64,000 bases of DNA from Nocardioides sp. Iso805N (lineage in GTDB: Bacteria; Actinomycetota; Actinomycetes; Propionibacteriales; Nocardioidaceae), in the NCBI RefSeq assembly GCF_000364605.1, contig NZ_KB822576.1, forward strand, positions 62,001-126,000, given 5' to 3'. Both the position numbers and the translations under genes were made by a program. Of the stretch, positions 19,818-29,265 are shown in pieces. The notes under the pieces are model-generated. The model worked only from the letters and a program-made list of their open reading frames with translations, made no database searches and was not told the DNA's origin. Every line of letters starts with the position of its first letter. Within the stretch, counting starts at the first letter, position 1.

Positions 19818-21563
19818 TTACTTAACGTTGATCCCGCCGAGGTCGGGGTAGCCGTTGGAGGACGGCGTCTGCAGGTAGTTGGTCACGTTCGAGCCGTGGA
19901 GCAGGTTGAACACCTGGTTCTCCAGCGGCACGTAGGCGTAGTCCTTACCCAGCTGTGCGTCGGCCTTCTGCAGGGCGGTGGTCTGGGCGTCCAGCGTGGA
20001 CGCGTTCTGCGCCTCGTCGACGAGCTTGTTGAACGCCGGCGAGTTGTACTGGCCGTAGTCGTTCTGGCTCGAGGTCTTGGTCAGGTTGATCCGGCCGTCG
20101 AAGAGCGGCGGCGTGACCGTGATGGCGGACGGCCAGTCGGCACCCCAGCCGGCCCAGTACAGGTCGCCGTTGTTGGACGGCTTCTGGATGGTGGAGTAGT
20201 AGTTGTCCGCGTCGATGCCGGTCAAGGTGACCTTGAAGCCGGCCTGCTCCCAGGAAGACTTCAGCGCAGCGGCCTGCTTGTCAGCCGTGGTCGTCTTCTC
20301 GTACATGAAGTTGATCGGGTACGGCGTCTTCACGCCGGCCTGCTGCAGGAGCTGCTTCGCCTTGGCCGCGTCACCCGACAGCGGCGCGTTGAACGCCGGG
20401 TTGGGCTGGTAGCCGTGGACGACAGGGTTCACGATCGAGTGCGCCGGCAGGTAGGCCTTCGAGCCGCCACCCGCGTCGATCCACGCCTGCGGGCTCGTGG
20501 CCTCGTACAGGGCCTGGCGAACCAGCGGGTTGGAGAGCCGCTTCATGTTCATCTGCAGGTAGTCGATGTACGGCGAGGAGACCGACGTCAGTCGGCTCTT
20601 CACCGAGTCGCTGTTCAGCTGGCTGAACCGGCTCGACGGCACCGAGCGGTCCGTCACGGCGTTCTTGTCGTTGCCGGTGTCGGCGATCAGCCGGTCGGCG
20701 ATGGTCTCGGCGTCCGAGGTGACCTGGAAGACGATCTTGTTCGGCAGCGCCTTGCGCACCGTCGTGGAGTCGGTCGCCGCGTCGTAGTTGGGGTTGCGCA
20801 CGAAGGTGCCACCCGTGTTCTGGTTCCACGTGCCCTGGAGCTCGTAGGGGCCGTCGGAGAAGACCGAGTAGTTGGACTTGTCGCCCTGGTCCTTGTCCTG
20901 GCGGTACGGGTCCATCATGTGCAGCGCCGCGATGGCCAACGGGAAGTCAGGCCACGGCTTCTTGAAGTCGTAGGTGATGGTGTTGCCGTTGCAGGTCACG
21001 GCCTTGTCGAACGCGGCCTGACCGGCCTGGTTCGCGGCGGACTTGTCGTAAGGACCGGCGTAGATCGAGGAGCCGTCCTTGTTGGTCGGGATGTTGAGGT
21101 AGGCGACCAGGTAGTTCGGGCCACCGGGAATGACGCTCTGAGCGAAGACGCGCGACGCGCCGTACTTGAGGTCGTCGCAGGTGATCGCCTTGCCGTCCTG
21201 CCACTTCACGCCGTCCTTCAGCGTGAACTGCCAGGTCTTCGCGCCGTTGGAGGACGTGCCGGTGTTGGTGGCGAGGTCCGGAACGGGCGTGACGCCCGCG
21301 GTCTTGTCGGCGCTGTCGGGGAACGTCACCAGCTGCCGGTACACCAGACGCGACAGGTTCGTGATGTCGCGACCGATGTAGACGCGCTGCGGGTCGAGGT
21401 GCTCAGGCTTCGCCGACGTCTGCGTCAGGTAGTAGAGCGTGCCCTTGGCAGCGCTGCTGGAGCTGCCACCGCTGCCACCGGCACCGCCGCAGGCCGCCAG
21501 AGCGCCCACCGAGAGTGCCGCAATGGCACCCACTACGGCGACTCGCCTTCGATTCGTGGTCAT
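19818..21563 (-). CDS. Oligopeptide-binding lipoprotein of the ABC importer (SBP family 5)
   Basis: 581 residues from ATG 21563; the frame runs 14 codons further upstream without a good start. Signal sequence RRRVAVVGAIAALSVGALAACGG with lipobox LAAC, so it is lipid-anchored outside the membrane. The SBP_bac_5 pattern follows: PDLATNTGT, TWQFTLKDGVKWQDGKAITCDDLKYGASRV, then the C-terminal lobe with YEKTTTADKQAAALKSSWEQAGF. It captures peptides and delivers them to the OppB/OppC-like permeases. Unusually, the second permease gene lies upstream of it rather than downstream. Confidence 0.93.
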   Translation of the reverse strand: MTTNRRRVAVVGAIAALSVGALAACGGAGGSGGSSSSAAKGTLYYLTQTSAKPEHLDPQRVYIGRDITNLSRLVYRQLVTFPDSADKTAGVTPVPDLATNTGTSSNGAKTWQFTLKDGVKWQDGKAITCDDLKYGASRVFAQSVIPGGPNYLVAYLNIPTNKDGSSIYAGPYDKSAANQAGQAAFDKAVTCNGNTITYDFKKPWPDFPLAIAALHMMDPYRQDKDQGDKSNYSVFSDGPYELQGTWNQNTGGTFVRNPNYDAATDSTTVRKALPNKIVFQVTSDAETIADRLIADTGNDKNAVTDRSVPSSRFSQLNSDSVKSRLTSVSSPYIDYLQMNMKRLSNPLVRQALYEATSPQAWIDAGGGSKAYLPAHSIVNPVVHGYQPNPAFNAPLSGDAAKAKQLLQQAGVKTPYPINFMYEKTTTADKQAAALKSSWEQAGFKVTLTGIDADNYYSTIQKPSNNGDLYWAGWGADWPSAITVTPPLFDGRINLTKTSSQNDYGQYNSPAFNKLVDEAQNASTLDAQTTALQKADAQLGKDYAYVPLENQVFNLLHGSNVTNYLQTPSSNGYPDLGGINVK

Positions 21564-21643
21564 TCTTTCTCCTTGTGTGGCTGGCGCCCCCGATGGGCGG
21601 CGCACGTCCCCCGGTGGGGGAGGTACATAGATGGGGTCTGCGG

Positions 21644-22642
21644 CTATCGGCCGGACTTGGGGTCCAGCGCGTCACGCAGCCCGTCACCGAGCAGGTTCAG
21701 ACTGACGACGATGACCACGATCATGACGGCCGGGATCCAGAAGTAGAGCGGATCACCGAGGATCCAGGTCGTCGCGTCGGCCAGGACGTTGCCCAAGGTG
21801 GGCAGCGGTGCTTGCACGCCCACGCCGAGGAAGCTCAGTGCGGCCTCGGCAGAGACGTAGGACGGAAGCAGCAGCGTGGTCTGCACGAGCAGAGGCGCCC
21901 AGACGTTCGGCAGGATCTCGCGGAAGTAGATGCGGCTGTTCGACGCGCCGATCGAGCGAGCAGCGTCGATGAACTCCCGCTCGCGAATCGACAGCACCTG
22001 GCCGCGCACCAGACGCGCGACCGAGGGCCAGCCGAAGAGGCCCAGCACGACGATGATGTAGACGGCGTTCGCCAGGTTCCCGTGCAGGTGCAGGGAACTG
22101 TTGAAGAACGCGATGATCGGCGCTGAGAGCGCCAGCAGCATCAGGGTCTGCGGGAACGAGAGGGTCAGGTCGACCAGCCGGCCGATCACCCAGTCAAGGG
22201 CGCCGCGCGAGTAGCCGCTCATGATGCCCAGGACCGCGCCGATGACGACGGAGACCACCGTCGCGCACAGGCAGATCGCGAGCGAGAAGGAGACCCCGAG
22301 CCACACTCGGGACAGCACGTCCCAGCCCGTGCCGGGCACCACGCCGAGCGGGTGCGAGGCACTGATGCCGCCGTGGGCACCCGTCGGCAACCCGCCGTTG
22401 GTGTTGTCGATGAGGTCCTGGTGCAGCGTGCTGTAGTCCAGCACGCCGAGCTTGACCAGGATGGGCGCGAGAATCGCACCGATCACCAGGAGGGCGACCA
22501 CCACAAAGGAAGCCATCGACAGCTTGTCGTGGCGGAACCGATCGACCGCGAGGCGCATCGGCGACTTGGCCGCCGTCGTCTCCCCGGCAATGACGACTCC
22601 AACCTCGGAGCGCTGTTCTGTCTCCGTGGGGCTGATGGCCAT
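21644..22642 (-). CDS. Oligopeptide ABC transporter permease (OppC-like)
   Basis: 332 residues from ATG 22642 (MAISPTETEQRSEVG); earlier in-frame starts up to 22738 have no family resemblance. Typical OppC: N-terminal cytoplasmic helix, first membrane span MASFVVVALLVIGAILAPILV, a periplasmic loop with HPLGVVPGTGWDVLSRV, then five helices. The EAA motif is REFIDAARSIGASNSRIYFREILPN. It is the first gene of the operon oppC-oppA-oppB-oppD-oppF. The 80 bp to the binding-protein gene contain a small C5/G5 hairpin. Confidence 0.92.
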   Translation of the reverse strand: MAISPTETEQRSEVGVVIAGETTAAKSPMRLAVDRFRHDKLSMASFVVVALLVIGAILAPILVKLGVLDYSTLHQDLIDNTNGGLPTGAHGGISASHPLGVVPGTGWDVLSRVWLGVSFSLAICLCATVVSVVIGAVLGIMSGYSRGALDWVIGRLVDLTLSFPQTLMLLALSAPIIAFFNSSLHLHGNLANAVYIIVVLGLFGWPSVARLVRGQVLSIREREFIDAARSIGASNSRIYFREILPNVWAPLLVQTTLLLPSYVSAEAALSFLGVGVQAPLPTLGNVLADATTWILGDPLYFWIPAVMIVVIVVSLNLLGDGLRDALDPKSGR

Positions 22643-22820
22643 GCGTACCTCGTGGCTGCTCGGGTCAAGACGGACTGGTCCGGCACATCCAGCTACACGA
22701 CGTCTCCCGACCATGCGGTCGCGTCGAAGCCGATGCAACTGATTGATGCACCGTAACGACTTTAAGTGACGTCGGACTCCCCTGCGACCACCTGGCGGTA
22801 ACGATCTGGTCTCAACCTGT

Positions 22821-22857
22821 TGCGGCGCCGTTTCACAGGATGTGTTCCGGCGCCGCA
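22821..22857 (-). terminator. aspS terminator hairpin
   Basis: A perfect 10-bp stem, TGCGGCGCCG (22821-22830) with CGGCGCCGCA (22848-22857), lies 11 bases beyond the aspS stop in the 225-bp gap before the oppC-like gene. The rest of that gap shows no gene; the promoter of the peptide operon is presumably there but I cannot place it. Confidence 0.75.
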
Positions 22858-22867
22858 GCGAGTGCCC

Positions 22868-24649
22868 CTACAGGTTCTTCGGTGTGACCGGGTCCACACC
22901 GGCTTCCTTGCGCTGCTCAGCCGTGATCGGAGCCGGTGCTGCGGTGAGCGGGTCGAAGCCCCCGCCGGACTTGGGGAACGCGATGACCTCGCGGATGGAG
23001 TCGGTCTTGGTGAGGTGCTGCAGGACGCGGTCCATGCCGAGCGCGATGCCGCCGTGCGGCGGTGCGCCGAACTTGAACGCGTCGAGGAGGAAGCCGAACT
23101 TCTCGTCCGCCTGCTCCTCGCTGATCCCCATCACGTTGAAGACCCGCTTCTGGATGTCCTCGCGATGGATACGGATGGAGCCGCCACCGAGCTCGGTGCC
23201 GTTGCAGACGATGTCGTAGGCGTAGGCCAAGGCAGAGCCCGGGTCGGTGTCGAAGGTCTGCTCGAACTCCGGCTTCGGACCGGTGAACGCGTGGTGTACG
23301 GCGGTCCAGCTGCCCGCGCCGACGGCCACGTCACCCGACGCGACCGCGTCCGCGGCCGGCTCGAACATCGGCGCGTCGACGACCCAGGTGAACGCGAACG
23401 TGTCGGGGTCGAGCAGGTCGAGCCGCCGACCGATCTCGACGCGTGCAGCACCGAGCAGCGCCCGGCTGGGCTTGGTGGCCCCTGCCGCGAAGAATGCGCA
23501 GTCCCCCGCCTTGGCGCCGAGGTGCGCGGCCAGGCCGGCCTGCTCAGCCTCGGAAAGGTTCTTCGCGACCGGGCCGCCGAGCGTGCCGTCCTCGTTGAAC
23601 AGCACGTAGGCGAGGCCGCGCGCGCCGCGCTGCTTGGCCCAGTCCTGCCAGGCGTCGAGCACCTTGCGGGGCTGGCTGGCACCGCCCGGCATCACGACGG
23701 CGCCGACGTACTCGGACTGGAAGACCCGGAACGGCGTCTCCTTGAAGTACGCGGCGCACTCGACGAGCTCCAGCCCGAAGCGCAGGTCAGGCTTGTCGGA
23801 GCCGTACTTGGCCATGGCGTCGGCGTACGTCATCCGCGGCAGCGGCGTGGCGACCTCGACGCCGATGGTCGCCCACATCGCCTTGACCACGTCCTCCATC
23901 ATCTCGATGACGTCGTCCTGGTCGACGAAGCTCATCTCGATGTCGAGCTGGGTGAACTCCGGCTGCCGGTCGGCGCGGAAGTCCTCGTCGCGGTAGCAGC
24001 GCGCGATCTGGTAGTAGCGCTCGAGCCCGCCGACCATCAGCAGCTGCTTGAACAGCTGGGGGCTCTGCGGCAGCGCGTACCAGCTGCCGGGGTGGAGGCG
24101 CGCCGGCACCAGGAAGTCGCGAGCGCCCTCGGGCGTCGAACGGGTCAGGGTCGGCGTCTCGACCTCGACGAACTCGCGCCGGCCGAGGACCTCGCGGATG
24201 GCCTGGTAGACCTTCGAGCGCAACCGGATGGCAGCGGCCGGGCCGGAGCGGCGCAGGTCCAGGTAGCGGTACTTGAGCCGGACGTCCTCGCCCACCTCAC
24301 CGGCACCGTGGGCGGCGGCGTCGTCGATCGGGAACGGCAGCGGGGCGCTGGCGTTGAGGACCTCGAGGTCGGAGACGACGACCTCGATCTCGCCGGTGGC
24401 GAGGTTGGGGTTGACGTTGCCCTCCGAGCGGGCGACGACCTCGCCGGTCACCTTGAGGCAGAACTCGCTGCGCAGGCTGTGCGCCAGCTCCTCGTCGCGG
24501 ATCACGAGCTGGACCACGCCGCTGGCCTCGCGCAGGTCGATGAAGGCGACCCCACCGTGATCGCGGCGGCGGGCCACCCACCCGGCGAGGGTGACGGTCT
24601 GGCCGACGTGCTCGACGCGGAGGGTTCCGGCGTCATGGGTGCGGATCAC
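22868..24649 (-). CDS. aspS: Aspartyl-tRNA synthetase, probably non-discriminating
   Basis: 593 residues, bacterial-type AspRS: N-terminal OB anticodon domain ([18 protein letters not shown]), class IIb core with [24 protein letters not shown], a GAD insertion domain, and motif 3 ([16 protein letters not shown]). In the anticodon domain the residue before GG is His (RRRDHGG) where discriminating E. coli AspRS has Leu. His there is associated with enzymes that also charge tRNA-Asn for GatCAB amidation; this inference rests on one residue. A hairpin terminator follows the gene. Confidence 0.97.
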   Translation of the reverse strand: MIRTHDAGTLRVEHVGQTVTLAGWVARRRDHGGVAFIDLREASGVVQLVIRDEELAHSLRSEFCLKVTGEVVARSEGNVNPNLATGEIEVVVSDLEVLNASAPLPFPIDDAAAHGAGEVGEDVRLKYRYLDLRRSGPAAAIRLRSKVYQAIREVLGRREFVEVETPTLTRSTPEGARDFLVPARLHPGSWYALPQSPQLFKQLLMVGGLERYYQIARCYRDEDFRADRQPEFTQLDIEMSFVDQDDVIEMMEDVVKAMWATIGVEVATPLPRMTYADAMAKYGSDKPDLRFGLELVECAAYFKETPFRVFQSEYVGAVVMPGGASQPRKVLDAWQDWAKQRGARGLAYVLFNEDGTLGGPVAKNLSEAEQAGLAAHLGAKAGDCAFFAAGATKPSRALLGAARVEIGRRLDLLDPDTFAFTWVVDAPMFEPAADAVASGDVAVGAGSWTAVHHAFTGPKPEFEQTFDTDPGSALAYAYDIVCNGTELGGGSIRIHREDIQKRVFNVMGISEEQADEKFGFLLDAFKFGAPPHGGIALGMDRVLQHLTKTDSIREVIAFPKSGGGFDPLTAAPAPITAEQRKEAGVDPVTPKNL

Positions 24650-24668
24650 TTCTTCATTTCCTTACGTT

Positions 24669-24712
24669 GACTGGTCAGTTCTGGCGGGTCGAGTGGTCAG
24701 TTGTCGCCGGTC
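24669..24712. repeat. Two tandem 22-bp repeat units over the hisS stop codon
   Basis: Units 24669-24690 and 24691-24712 each contain TGGTCAGTT at the same place and end in GGGTC or CGGTC. The second covers the last codons and stop of hisS. Period and the GAGTGGTCAGTT core match the 22-bp units GAGAGGTCAGTT at 28162-28205 and 29266-29307. Confidence 0.55.
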
Positions 24713-26067
24713 GAGGCGTCGGTCGCGACGACCACGCTCGGGCGGAGGTCTGCCTTCGGAGGCTCCCACGTCGCAGCATCGGCGGCCACCTGATTGCCGC
24801 TGCGGATGTCCTTGACCTGGTGACCCTCTGCGGTGTCGAACCAGACGTAGGGGATGCCGCGGCGCTCGGCGAAGCGGATCTGCTTGCCGAACTTCGCTGC
24901 GGTCGCGGCCACCTCGCAGGCGATGCCGCGCGCGCGCAGCGCCGTGGCGGTGGCGTCGGCGGCCGGGCGGGACTCCTCGTCGTTGAGCGCGACCAGCACG
25001 ACCGACGGCACCTGCCGATCGGCCGTCAGGAAGCCTCGCTGGACCAGCGGGACGAGGACCCGGCTGACGCCCAGGGAGATCCCCACGCCGGGGTACGTCG
25101 TACGCCCGTCGGAGGCCAGCGCGTCATAGCGGCCCCCGCTGCAGATCGAGCCCAGCGACTCGTAGCCGTCCAGGCGGGTCTCGAAGACGGTGCCGGTGTA
25201 GTAGTCCAGGCCGCGCGCGATCGAGAGGTCGGCGATCACGCTGACCTTGTCGGTGTTGAGCGGCGCGCACGCGCGGATCAGCGTGGCCAGCTCGTCCAGG
25301 CCCTCCTCCAGCAGCTCGCCGCTGACACCCAGGGCGCGGACCCGCTCGACGAAGGAGTCGTCGCCGGCCGAGATGGTGGCCAGCCCCAGGCAACGGTCGG
25401 CCTGCTCGTCGGTGAGGCCGGCCTCACCGACGAGGAGCTTCTTCACCTCGGCGACGGGCAGCTTGTCGAGCTTGTCGATGAGACGCATGACCTCGTCGAC
25501 GTCGGGGGCGCCGAGCGCAGCGTAGAAGCCCTGGATCAGCTTGCGGTTGTTCACCTGGAGGCGGAAGCCGGGAAGACCGATCGAGTCGGAGCCGGCGAGC
25601 TGAGCCAGGGCGTCGAGCATGACCCGCGTGACCTCGACGTCGTGGTGGAACGGCAACACGTCCTTGCCGACGATGTCGATGTCGGCCTGGGTGAACTCGC
25701 GGAACCGGCCCTCCTGCGGCCGCTCGCCGCGCCAGACCTTCTGGATCTGGTAGCGGCGGAAGGGAAACTCCAGCTTGCCGGCGTTCTCCAGCACGTAGCG
25801 GGCGAACGGCACGGTGAGGTCGAAGTGCAGGCCCATGCCCGCGTCGCGGCCGCCGTCCTCCTCCTGGAGGCGGCGCAGGACGTAGACCTCCTTGGAGGTG
25901 TCGCCCTTGCGCAGCAGCTGGTCCATCGGCTCGACCGCGCGGGTCTCGACGTTGGCGAAGCCGTGCAGCTCGAAGGCGCGCGCCAGGGTGGCGATCACCT
26001 GCTGCTCCACGAAGCGCTGCGCGGGAAGGAACTCGGGGAAGCCGGAGAGCGGTGTCGGCTTGGTCAT
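24697..26067 (-). CDS. hisS: Histidyl-tRNA synthetase
   Basis: 456 residues. Class II core with motif 2 (RRYQIQKVWRGERPQEGRFREFTQADIDIVG), the HisRS-specific motifs LSIARGLDYYTGTVFE and SICSGGRYDAL, motif 3 (GVGISLGVSRV), and a C-terminal anticodon domain ending KDIRSGNQV. The short tail ATDASTGDN is encoded partly by the 22-bp repeat over the stop. The start overlaps the metallo-hydrolase stop by 4 bases. Confidence 0.98.
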   Translation of the reverse strand: MTKPTPLSGFPEFLPAQRFVEQQVIATLARAFELHGFANVETRAVEPMDQLLRKGDTSKEVYVLRRLQEEDGGRDAGMGLHFDLTVPFARYVLENAGKLEFPFRRYQIQKVWRGERPQEGRFREFTQADIDIVGKDVLPFHHDVEVTRVMLDALAQLAGSDSIGLPGFRLQVNNRKLIQGFYAALGAPDVDEVMRLIDKLDKLPVAEVKKLLVGEAGLTDEQADRCLGLATISAGDDSFVERVRALGVSGELLEEGLDELATLIRACAPLNTDKVSVIADLSIARGLDYYTGTVFETRLDGYESLGSICSGGRYDALASDGRTTYPGVGISLGVSRVLVPLVQRGFLTADRQVPSVVLVALNDEESRPAADATATALRARGIACEVAATAAKFGKQIRFAERRGIPYVWFDTAEGHQVKDIRSGNQVAADAATWEPPKADLRPSVVVATDASTGDN

Positions 26068-26792
26068 CGGGACGGCCTCGTGCGGTAGTCAGGTCCTGCA
26101 GGCTGCATCCCTGCAAGATGCGGGTTGGTGGCGCGCTCGCGCCCGATCGAGGTCTGCTCACCGTGGCCCGGGAGCACGACGATGTCGTCGGGCAGGGTCA
26201 GCACCTTCTCAGCGAGGCTGCGCAGCATCGCGGCGTGATCGCCGCCGGGCAGGTCGGTGCGGCCGATGCTGCCGGCGAAGAGCAGATCGCCGGAGAACAT
26301 CACCTCGGAGATCTCGGCACGCTGCGCCGGATCCGGCGCAGAGTACGGCGTCCGGAACGTCACCGAGCCCTCGGTGTGTCCGGGCGTGTGGTCGACGACG
26401 AACCGCAGGCCCGCGATCTCCAGGGTCTGCCCGTCGGTCAGCTCCTGGACGTCGTCGGGCTCGGCCCAGCTGTAGTCGCCGCCGAGCAACATCCGGGTGG
26501 TCTCGGGCGACATGCCGCTCATTGGGTCCGCGAGCAGGTGGCGGTCCTTGGGATGGATCCACGCGGTGGCGTCGTAGGCCCCGGCGACGGGCGCCACCGA
26601 GAACATGTGGTCGACGTGACCGTGGGTGACCAGGACGGCGACCGGCTTGAGCCGGTGCTCACGGACGACCTGGGCGACCCCGTCCGAGGCGTCCATGCCA
26701 GGATCGATCACGACGCACTCGGTCCCGGGGCCGGTGGCGGCGACGTAACAGTTCGTTCCCCACGGGCCCGCGGGGAAGCCGGCGATCAACAC
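26064..26792 (-). CDS. MBL-fold metallo-hydrolase (glyoxalase II-like)
   Basis: 242 residues. Metallo-beta-lactamase fold with metal motif THGHVDHM, then Asp/His ligands in PGHTEGS, FSGDLLFAGSIGRTDLPGGD and VLPGHGEQT. Hydroxyacylglutathione hydrolase-like enzymes in actinobacteria act on other thioesters because glutathione is absent; the substrate is unknown. It is first in a transcript with hisS, an order conserved with Mycobacterium, and divergent from the DUF349 gene. Confidence 0.9.
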   Translation of the reverse strand: MLIAGFPAGPWGTNCYVAATGPGTECVVIDPGMDASDGVAQVVREHRLKPVAVLVTHGHVDHMFSVAPVAGAYDATAWIHPKDRHLLADPMSGMSPETTRMLLGGDYSWAEPDDVQELTDGQTLEIAGLRFVVDHTPGHTEGSVTFRTPYSAPDPAQRAEISEVMFSGDLLFAGSIGRTDLPGGDHAAMLRSLAEKVLTLPDDIVVLPGHGEQTSIGRERATNPHLAGMQPAGPDYRTRPSR

Positions 26793-26913
26793 TCCGCAAC
26801 CCTATCGAGCGCAACCGGGCGCCGCCGCATCGACACCTCTGACTACGATGGGCACCCGCGGGCCAGAGCGGACCGGGGAGCAGCACAGGATCAGCCGACG
26901 AGAAGGACGACCA

Positions 26914-28155
26914 GTGACGAGCGAGCAGTGGGGCCGGGTCGACGACGAGGGCACGGTCTTCGTGCGCACCGCCGACGGCGAACGTGCGGTCGGCCAGTAT
27001 CCCGAGGGCACGCCTGAGGAGGCGCTGCACTTCTTCACTGAGCGCTACGCGGCTCTCGCCTTCGAGGTCGAGCTGCTCGAGAAGCGTCTCCACGGCGCCA
27101 AGCTCAGCCCCGAAGAGGCCAGCGAGTCGATCAAGAACGTCCGCGCCCAGGTGACCGACGCGAACGCCGTCGGGGATCTGGCCTCTCTGGCTGCTCGCCT
27201 GGATGCGCTCACCCCCCTGATCGCGGCTCAGCGCGAGGCCCGCAAGGCTGAACGAGCGGCGAAGTCGGCCGAGGCACGCACCGAGAAGGAGCGGGTCGTC
27301 GGCGAGGCCGAGCGTCTTGCCGAGGGCAACGACTGGCGCAACGGAGCCAACCGGCTGCGCGAGCTGCTCGACCAGTGGAAGGCACTCCCCCGCATCGACC
27401 GTGCCAGCGACGACGCGCTGTGGCGGCGCTTCTCCACCGCCCGCACTGCCTACACCCGTCGTCGCAAGTCGCACTTCGCCGAGCTCAACGAGAAGCGCGA
27501 GGGCGCCCGTGCCGTCAAGGAGCGCCTTGCCGCCGAGGCCGAGGCGCTCGCCACCTCGACCGACTGGGGCGCCACCGCCGGTCGCTACCGGGACCTGATG
27601 CGACAGTGGAAGGCCGCCGGCCCGGCCCCCAAGGACATCGACGACGCCCTGTGGAAGCGATTCCGCGGCGCCCAGGACCTCTTCTTCGGCGCTCGCGACG
27701 AGGCCAACGCGGCCGTAGACGCCGAGTTCGCCGGCAACGCCGAGGTCAAGGAGCAGCTCTTGGTCGAGGCCGAGGCGCTGCTGCCCCAGATCGAGGCCGG
27801 CGGCGACAACTTCACTGCCGCGAAGGCCGCCTTCCGTGACATCGCCGAGCGGTGGGATGCCGCCGGCAAGGTGCCGCGGGAGCGCATCCGCGACCTCGAG
27901 GGGCGCATCCGGAAGGTCGAGCAGGCGATCAAGTCCGTCGAGGACGAGCAGTGGCGCAAGTCCGACCCGGAGAAGTCGGCCCGCGCCGACGACATGATCA
28001 GCAAGCTCACCGACGCGATCGCCAAGGTCGAGTCCGACCTCGAGAAGGCCAGGGCCGCCGGTGACACCAAGAGGATCGCCTCGTTGGAGGAGAACCTCGA
28101 GTCGCGCAAGCAGTTCCTCGAGATGGCCAGGCGCGCCTCGGCTGACTTCAGCTGA
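26914..28155 (+). CDS. DUF349 domain coiled-coil protein
   Basis: 413 residues from GTG 26914, with AGAAGGAC at 26901-26908; a TACGAT at 26843 may be its -10. The N-terminus is WGRVDDEGTVFVRTADGERAVGQYPEGTPEEALHFFTERY. Three or so DUF349 helical repeats follow, each with the pattern WRNGANRLRELLDQWKALP / WGATAGRYRDLMRQWKAAGPAP / FTAAKAAFRDIAERWDAAGKVP. A charged coiled-coil tail ends LESRKQFLEMARRASADFS. The family is widespread next to relA in actinobacteria; function is not established. It is divergent from the MBL hydrolase and convergent with relA. Confidence 0.88.
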   Translation: MTSEQWGRVDDEGTVFVRTADGERAVGQYPEGTPEEALHFFTERYAALAFEVELLEKRLHGAKLSPEEASESIKNVRAQVTDANAVGDLASLAARLDALTPLIAAQREARKAERAAKSAEARTEKERVVGEAERLAEGNDWRNGANRLRELLDQWKALPRIDRASDDALWRRFSTARTAYTRRRKSHFAELNEKREGARAVKERLAAEAEALATSTDWGATAGRYRDLMRQWKAAGPAPKDIDDALWKRFRGAQDLFFGARDEANAAVDAEFAGNAEVKEQLLVEAEALLPQIEAGGDNFTAAKAAFRDIAERWDAAGKVPRERIRDLEGRIRKVEQAIKSVEDEQWRKSDPEKSARADDMISKLTDAIAKVESDLEKARAAGDTKRIASLEENLESRKQFLEMARRASADFS

Positions 28156-28157
28156 TC

Positions 28158-28205
28158 CGCCGAGAGGTCACCTTTCGCGTCTCGAGAGGTCAGTTTCTGC
28201 GTCTT
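28158..28205. repeat. Left inverted repeat, with two tandem 22-bp units
   Basis: 28158-28199 is the left copy of a 42-bp inverted repeat; its partner at 29266-29307 matches at 36 of 42 positions. Two 22-bp units, 28162-28183 and 28184-28205, both start GAGAGGTCA. It begins two bases after the DUF349 stop codon. Confidence 0.85.
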
Positions 28206-28206
28206 G

Positions 28207-28237
28207 AGTGGCCGCTACCGGTTCGGTAGCGGCCACT
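28207..28237. terminator. Strong hairpin after the DUF349 gene
   Basis: A perfect 14-bp stem (28207-28220 with 28224-28237) and 3-base loop, followed by TCT. It lies inside the repeat-bounded unit, directly after the left repeat. It can terminate the DUF349 transcript and insulate the gene behind it. Confidence 0.8.
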
Positions 28238-28327
28238 TCTCATCCACACGTACGCCGCCGGGCGCGTTGATCCACAACCCGTAGATCCACTCGCCCACGG
28301 TCGGCTGGCCGTGTGGACGCTGAGGGC

Positions 28328-29248
28328 ATGACCATCGTCGTACTGCCCACGGAGCCGTTCACCGTCGCCGATCTCGTCCGCCTCGGCCTGAGCGCCGCCG
28401 ACCTGCGTCGCGCACTGGCGCACGGCCGCGTTCGGCGCGTGCTGCGAGGGGTCTATGTCAGCAATGAGATCGGCGATTCGATCGAGCTGCGCACCGCGGC
28501 CCTGCACCTCGTCGTCGGCCCCGCGCACGTGATCGTCGATCGGACAGCGGCCTGGCTGCACGGGATCGACTCCTTTGCCACCACCGAGCTCGACGCGGGG
28601 GCGCCGATCGAGGTGTGCGCGCTCCGCGGGCACACCCGCAGTCGACTCAGCGGAGCTCGCGGTCGCACGCGCGATCTTCATCCAGATGACGTCATGGAGA
28701 TCGACGGTCTCAGGGTGACCACGCCGTTGCGCACAGCCTTGGACCTCGGCTGCCACCTGCGACGCCGTGAGGCGTTCGCCGCCCTGTGCGACATCGCCCG
28801 GCAGCACGACGTCGACATTCCCGAACTGGTGCGAGGGGCCGAGCGGTTCGGGCGCCGCCGCGGGGTGCGCCAGCTGCGCGAGCTGGCGCCACTGGTGCTA
28901 CCGACGGTCGAGTCGGCCCGCGAGGCGTGGACGCTGCTGGCCATCCACGATGCCGGCCTACCGTTGCCCGAGGCGCAGGTCTGGATCGACGCCGACGCTG
29001 AGAGGAGATTCCGGTTGGACTTCGCCTATCCGCAACAGCGTGTCTGCGTCGAGTACGACGGTGTCGAGTTCCACGACGCTACGGACGAGCAGCGGCGCTA
29101 CGACCGCGAGCGTCGCCAGTGGCTGCGCGAGCATGGCTGGACGATCATCGTGGTGCGCTTGGGTGACTTCACCGGCGAGGGACTCGACCGATGGCTACGC
29201 GAGCTGCGCAGCGCCCTCGCCTCGACGTACACGACCCGGCGGTGGTGA
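28328..29248 (+). CDS. AbiEi-like winged-helix plus DUF559 endonuclease-fold protein
   Basis: 306 residues from ATG 28328 (a GTG five codons upstream is possible). Residues 1-85 resemble the AbiEi-antitoxin N-terminal winged helix (FTVADLVRLGLSAADLRRALAHGRVRRVLRGVYV). The middle resembles the AbiEi core (LRVTTPLRTALDLGCHLRRREAFAALCDIARQ). Residues 195-300 are a DUF559/Vsr-type PD-(D/E)XK-like domain, with Asp231 in FRLDFAYP, Glu242 and Asp244 in CVEYDGVEFHD and a terminal WTIIVVRLGDF. No AbiEii toxin is adjacent. The gene is alone between two 42-bp inverted repeats. A nuclease or antitoxin role is inferred from the folds only. Confidence 0.8.
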   Translation: MTIVVLPTEPFTVADLVRLGLSAADLRRALAHGRVRRVLRGVYVSNEIGDSIELRTAALHLVVGPAHVIVDRTAAWLHGIDSFATTELDAGAPIEVCALRGHTRSRLSGARGRTRDLHPDDVMEIDGLRVTTPLRTALDLGCHLRRREAFAALCDIARQHDVDIPELVRGAERFGRRRGVRQLRELAPLVLPTVESAREAWTLLAIHDAGLPLPEAQVWIDADAERRFRLDFAYPQQRVCVEYDGVEFHDATDEQRRYDRERRQWLREHGWTIIVVRLGDFTGEGLDRWLRELRSALASTYTTRRW

Positions 29249-29265
29249 GTCGGCCGCCCAGCCCG

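Noticed and set aside
28158..28205. CRISPR-like direct repeats near the DUF559 gene
   Set aside because: Only two units of 22 bp with no spacers; the inverted partner at 29266-29307 points to element ends instead.
28328..29248. AbiE toxin-antitoxin pair
   Set aside because: There is an AbiEi-like part but no AbiEii nucleotidyltransferase gene on either side; only DUF349 and relA flank it.
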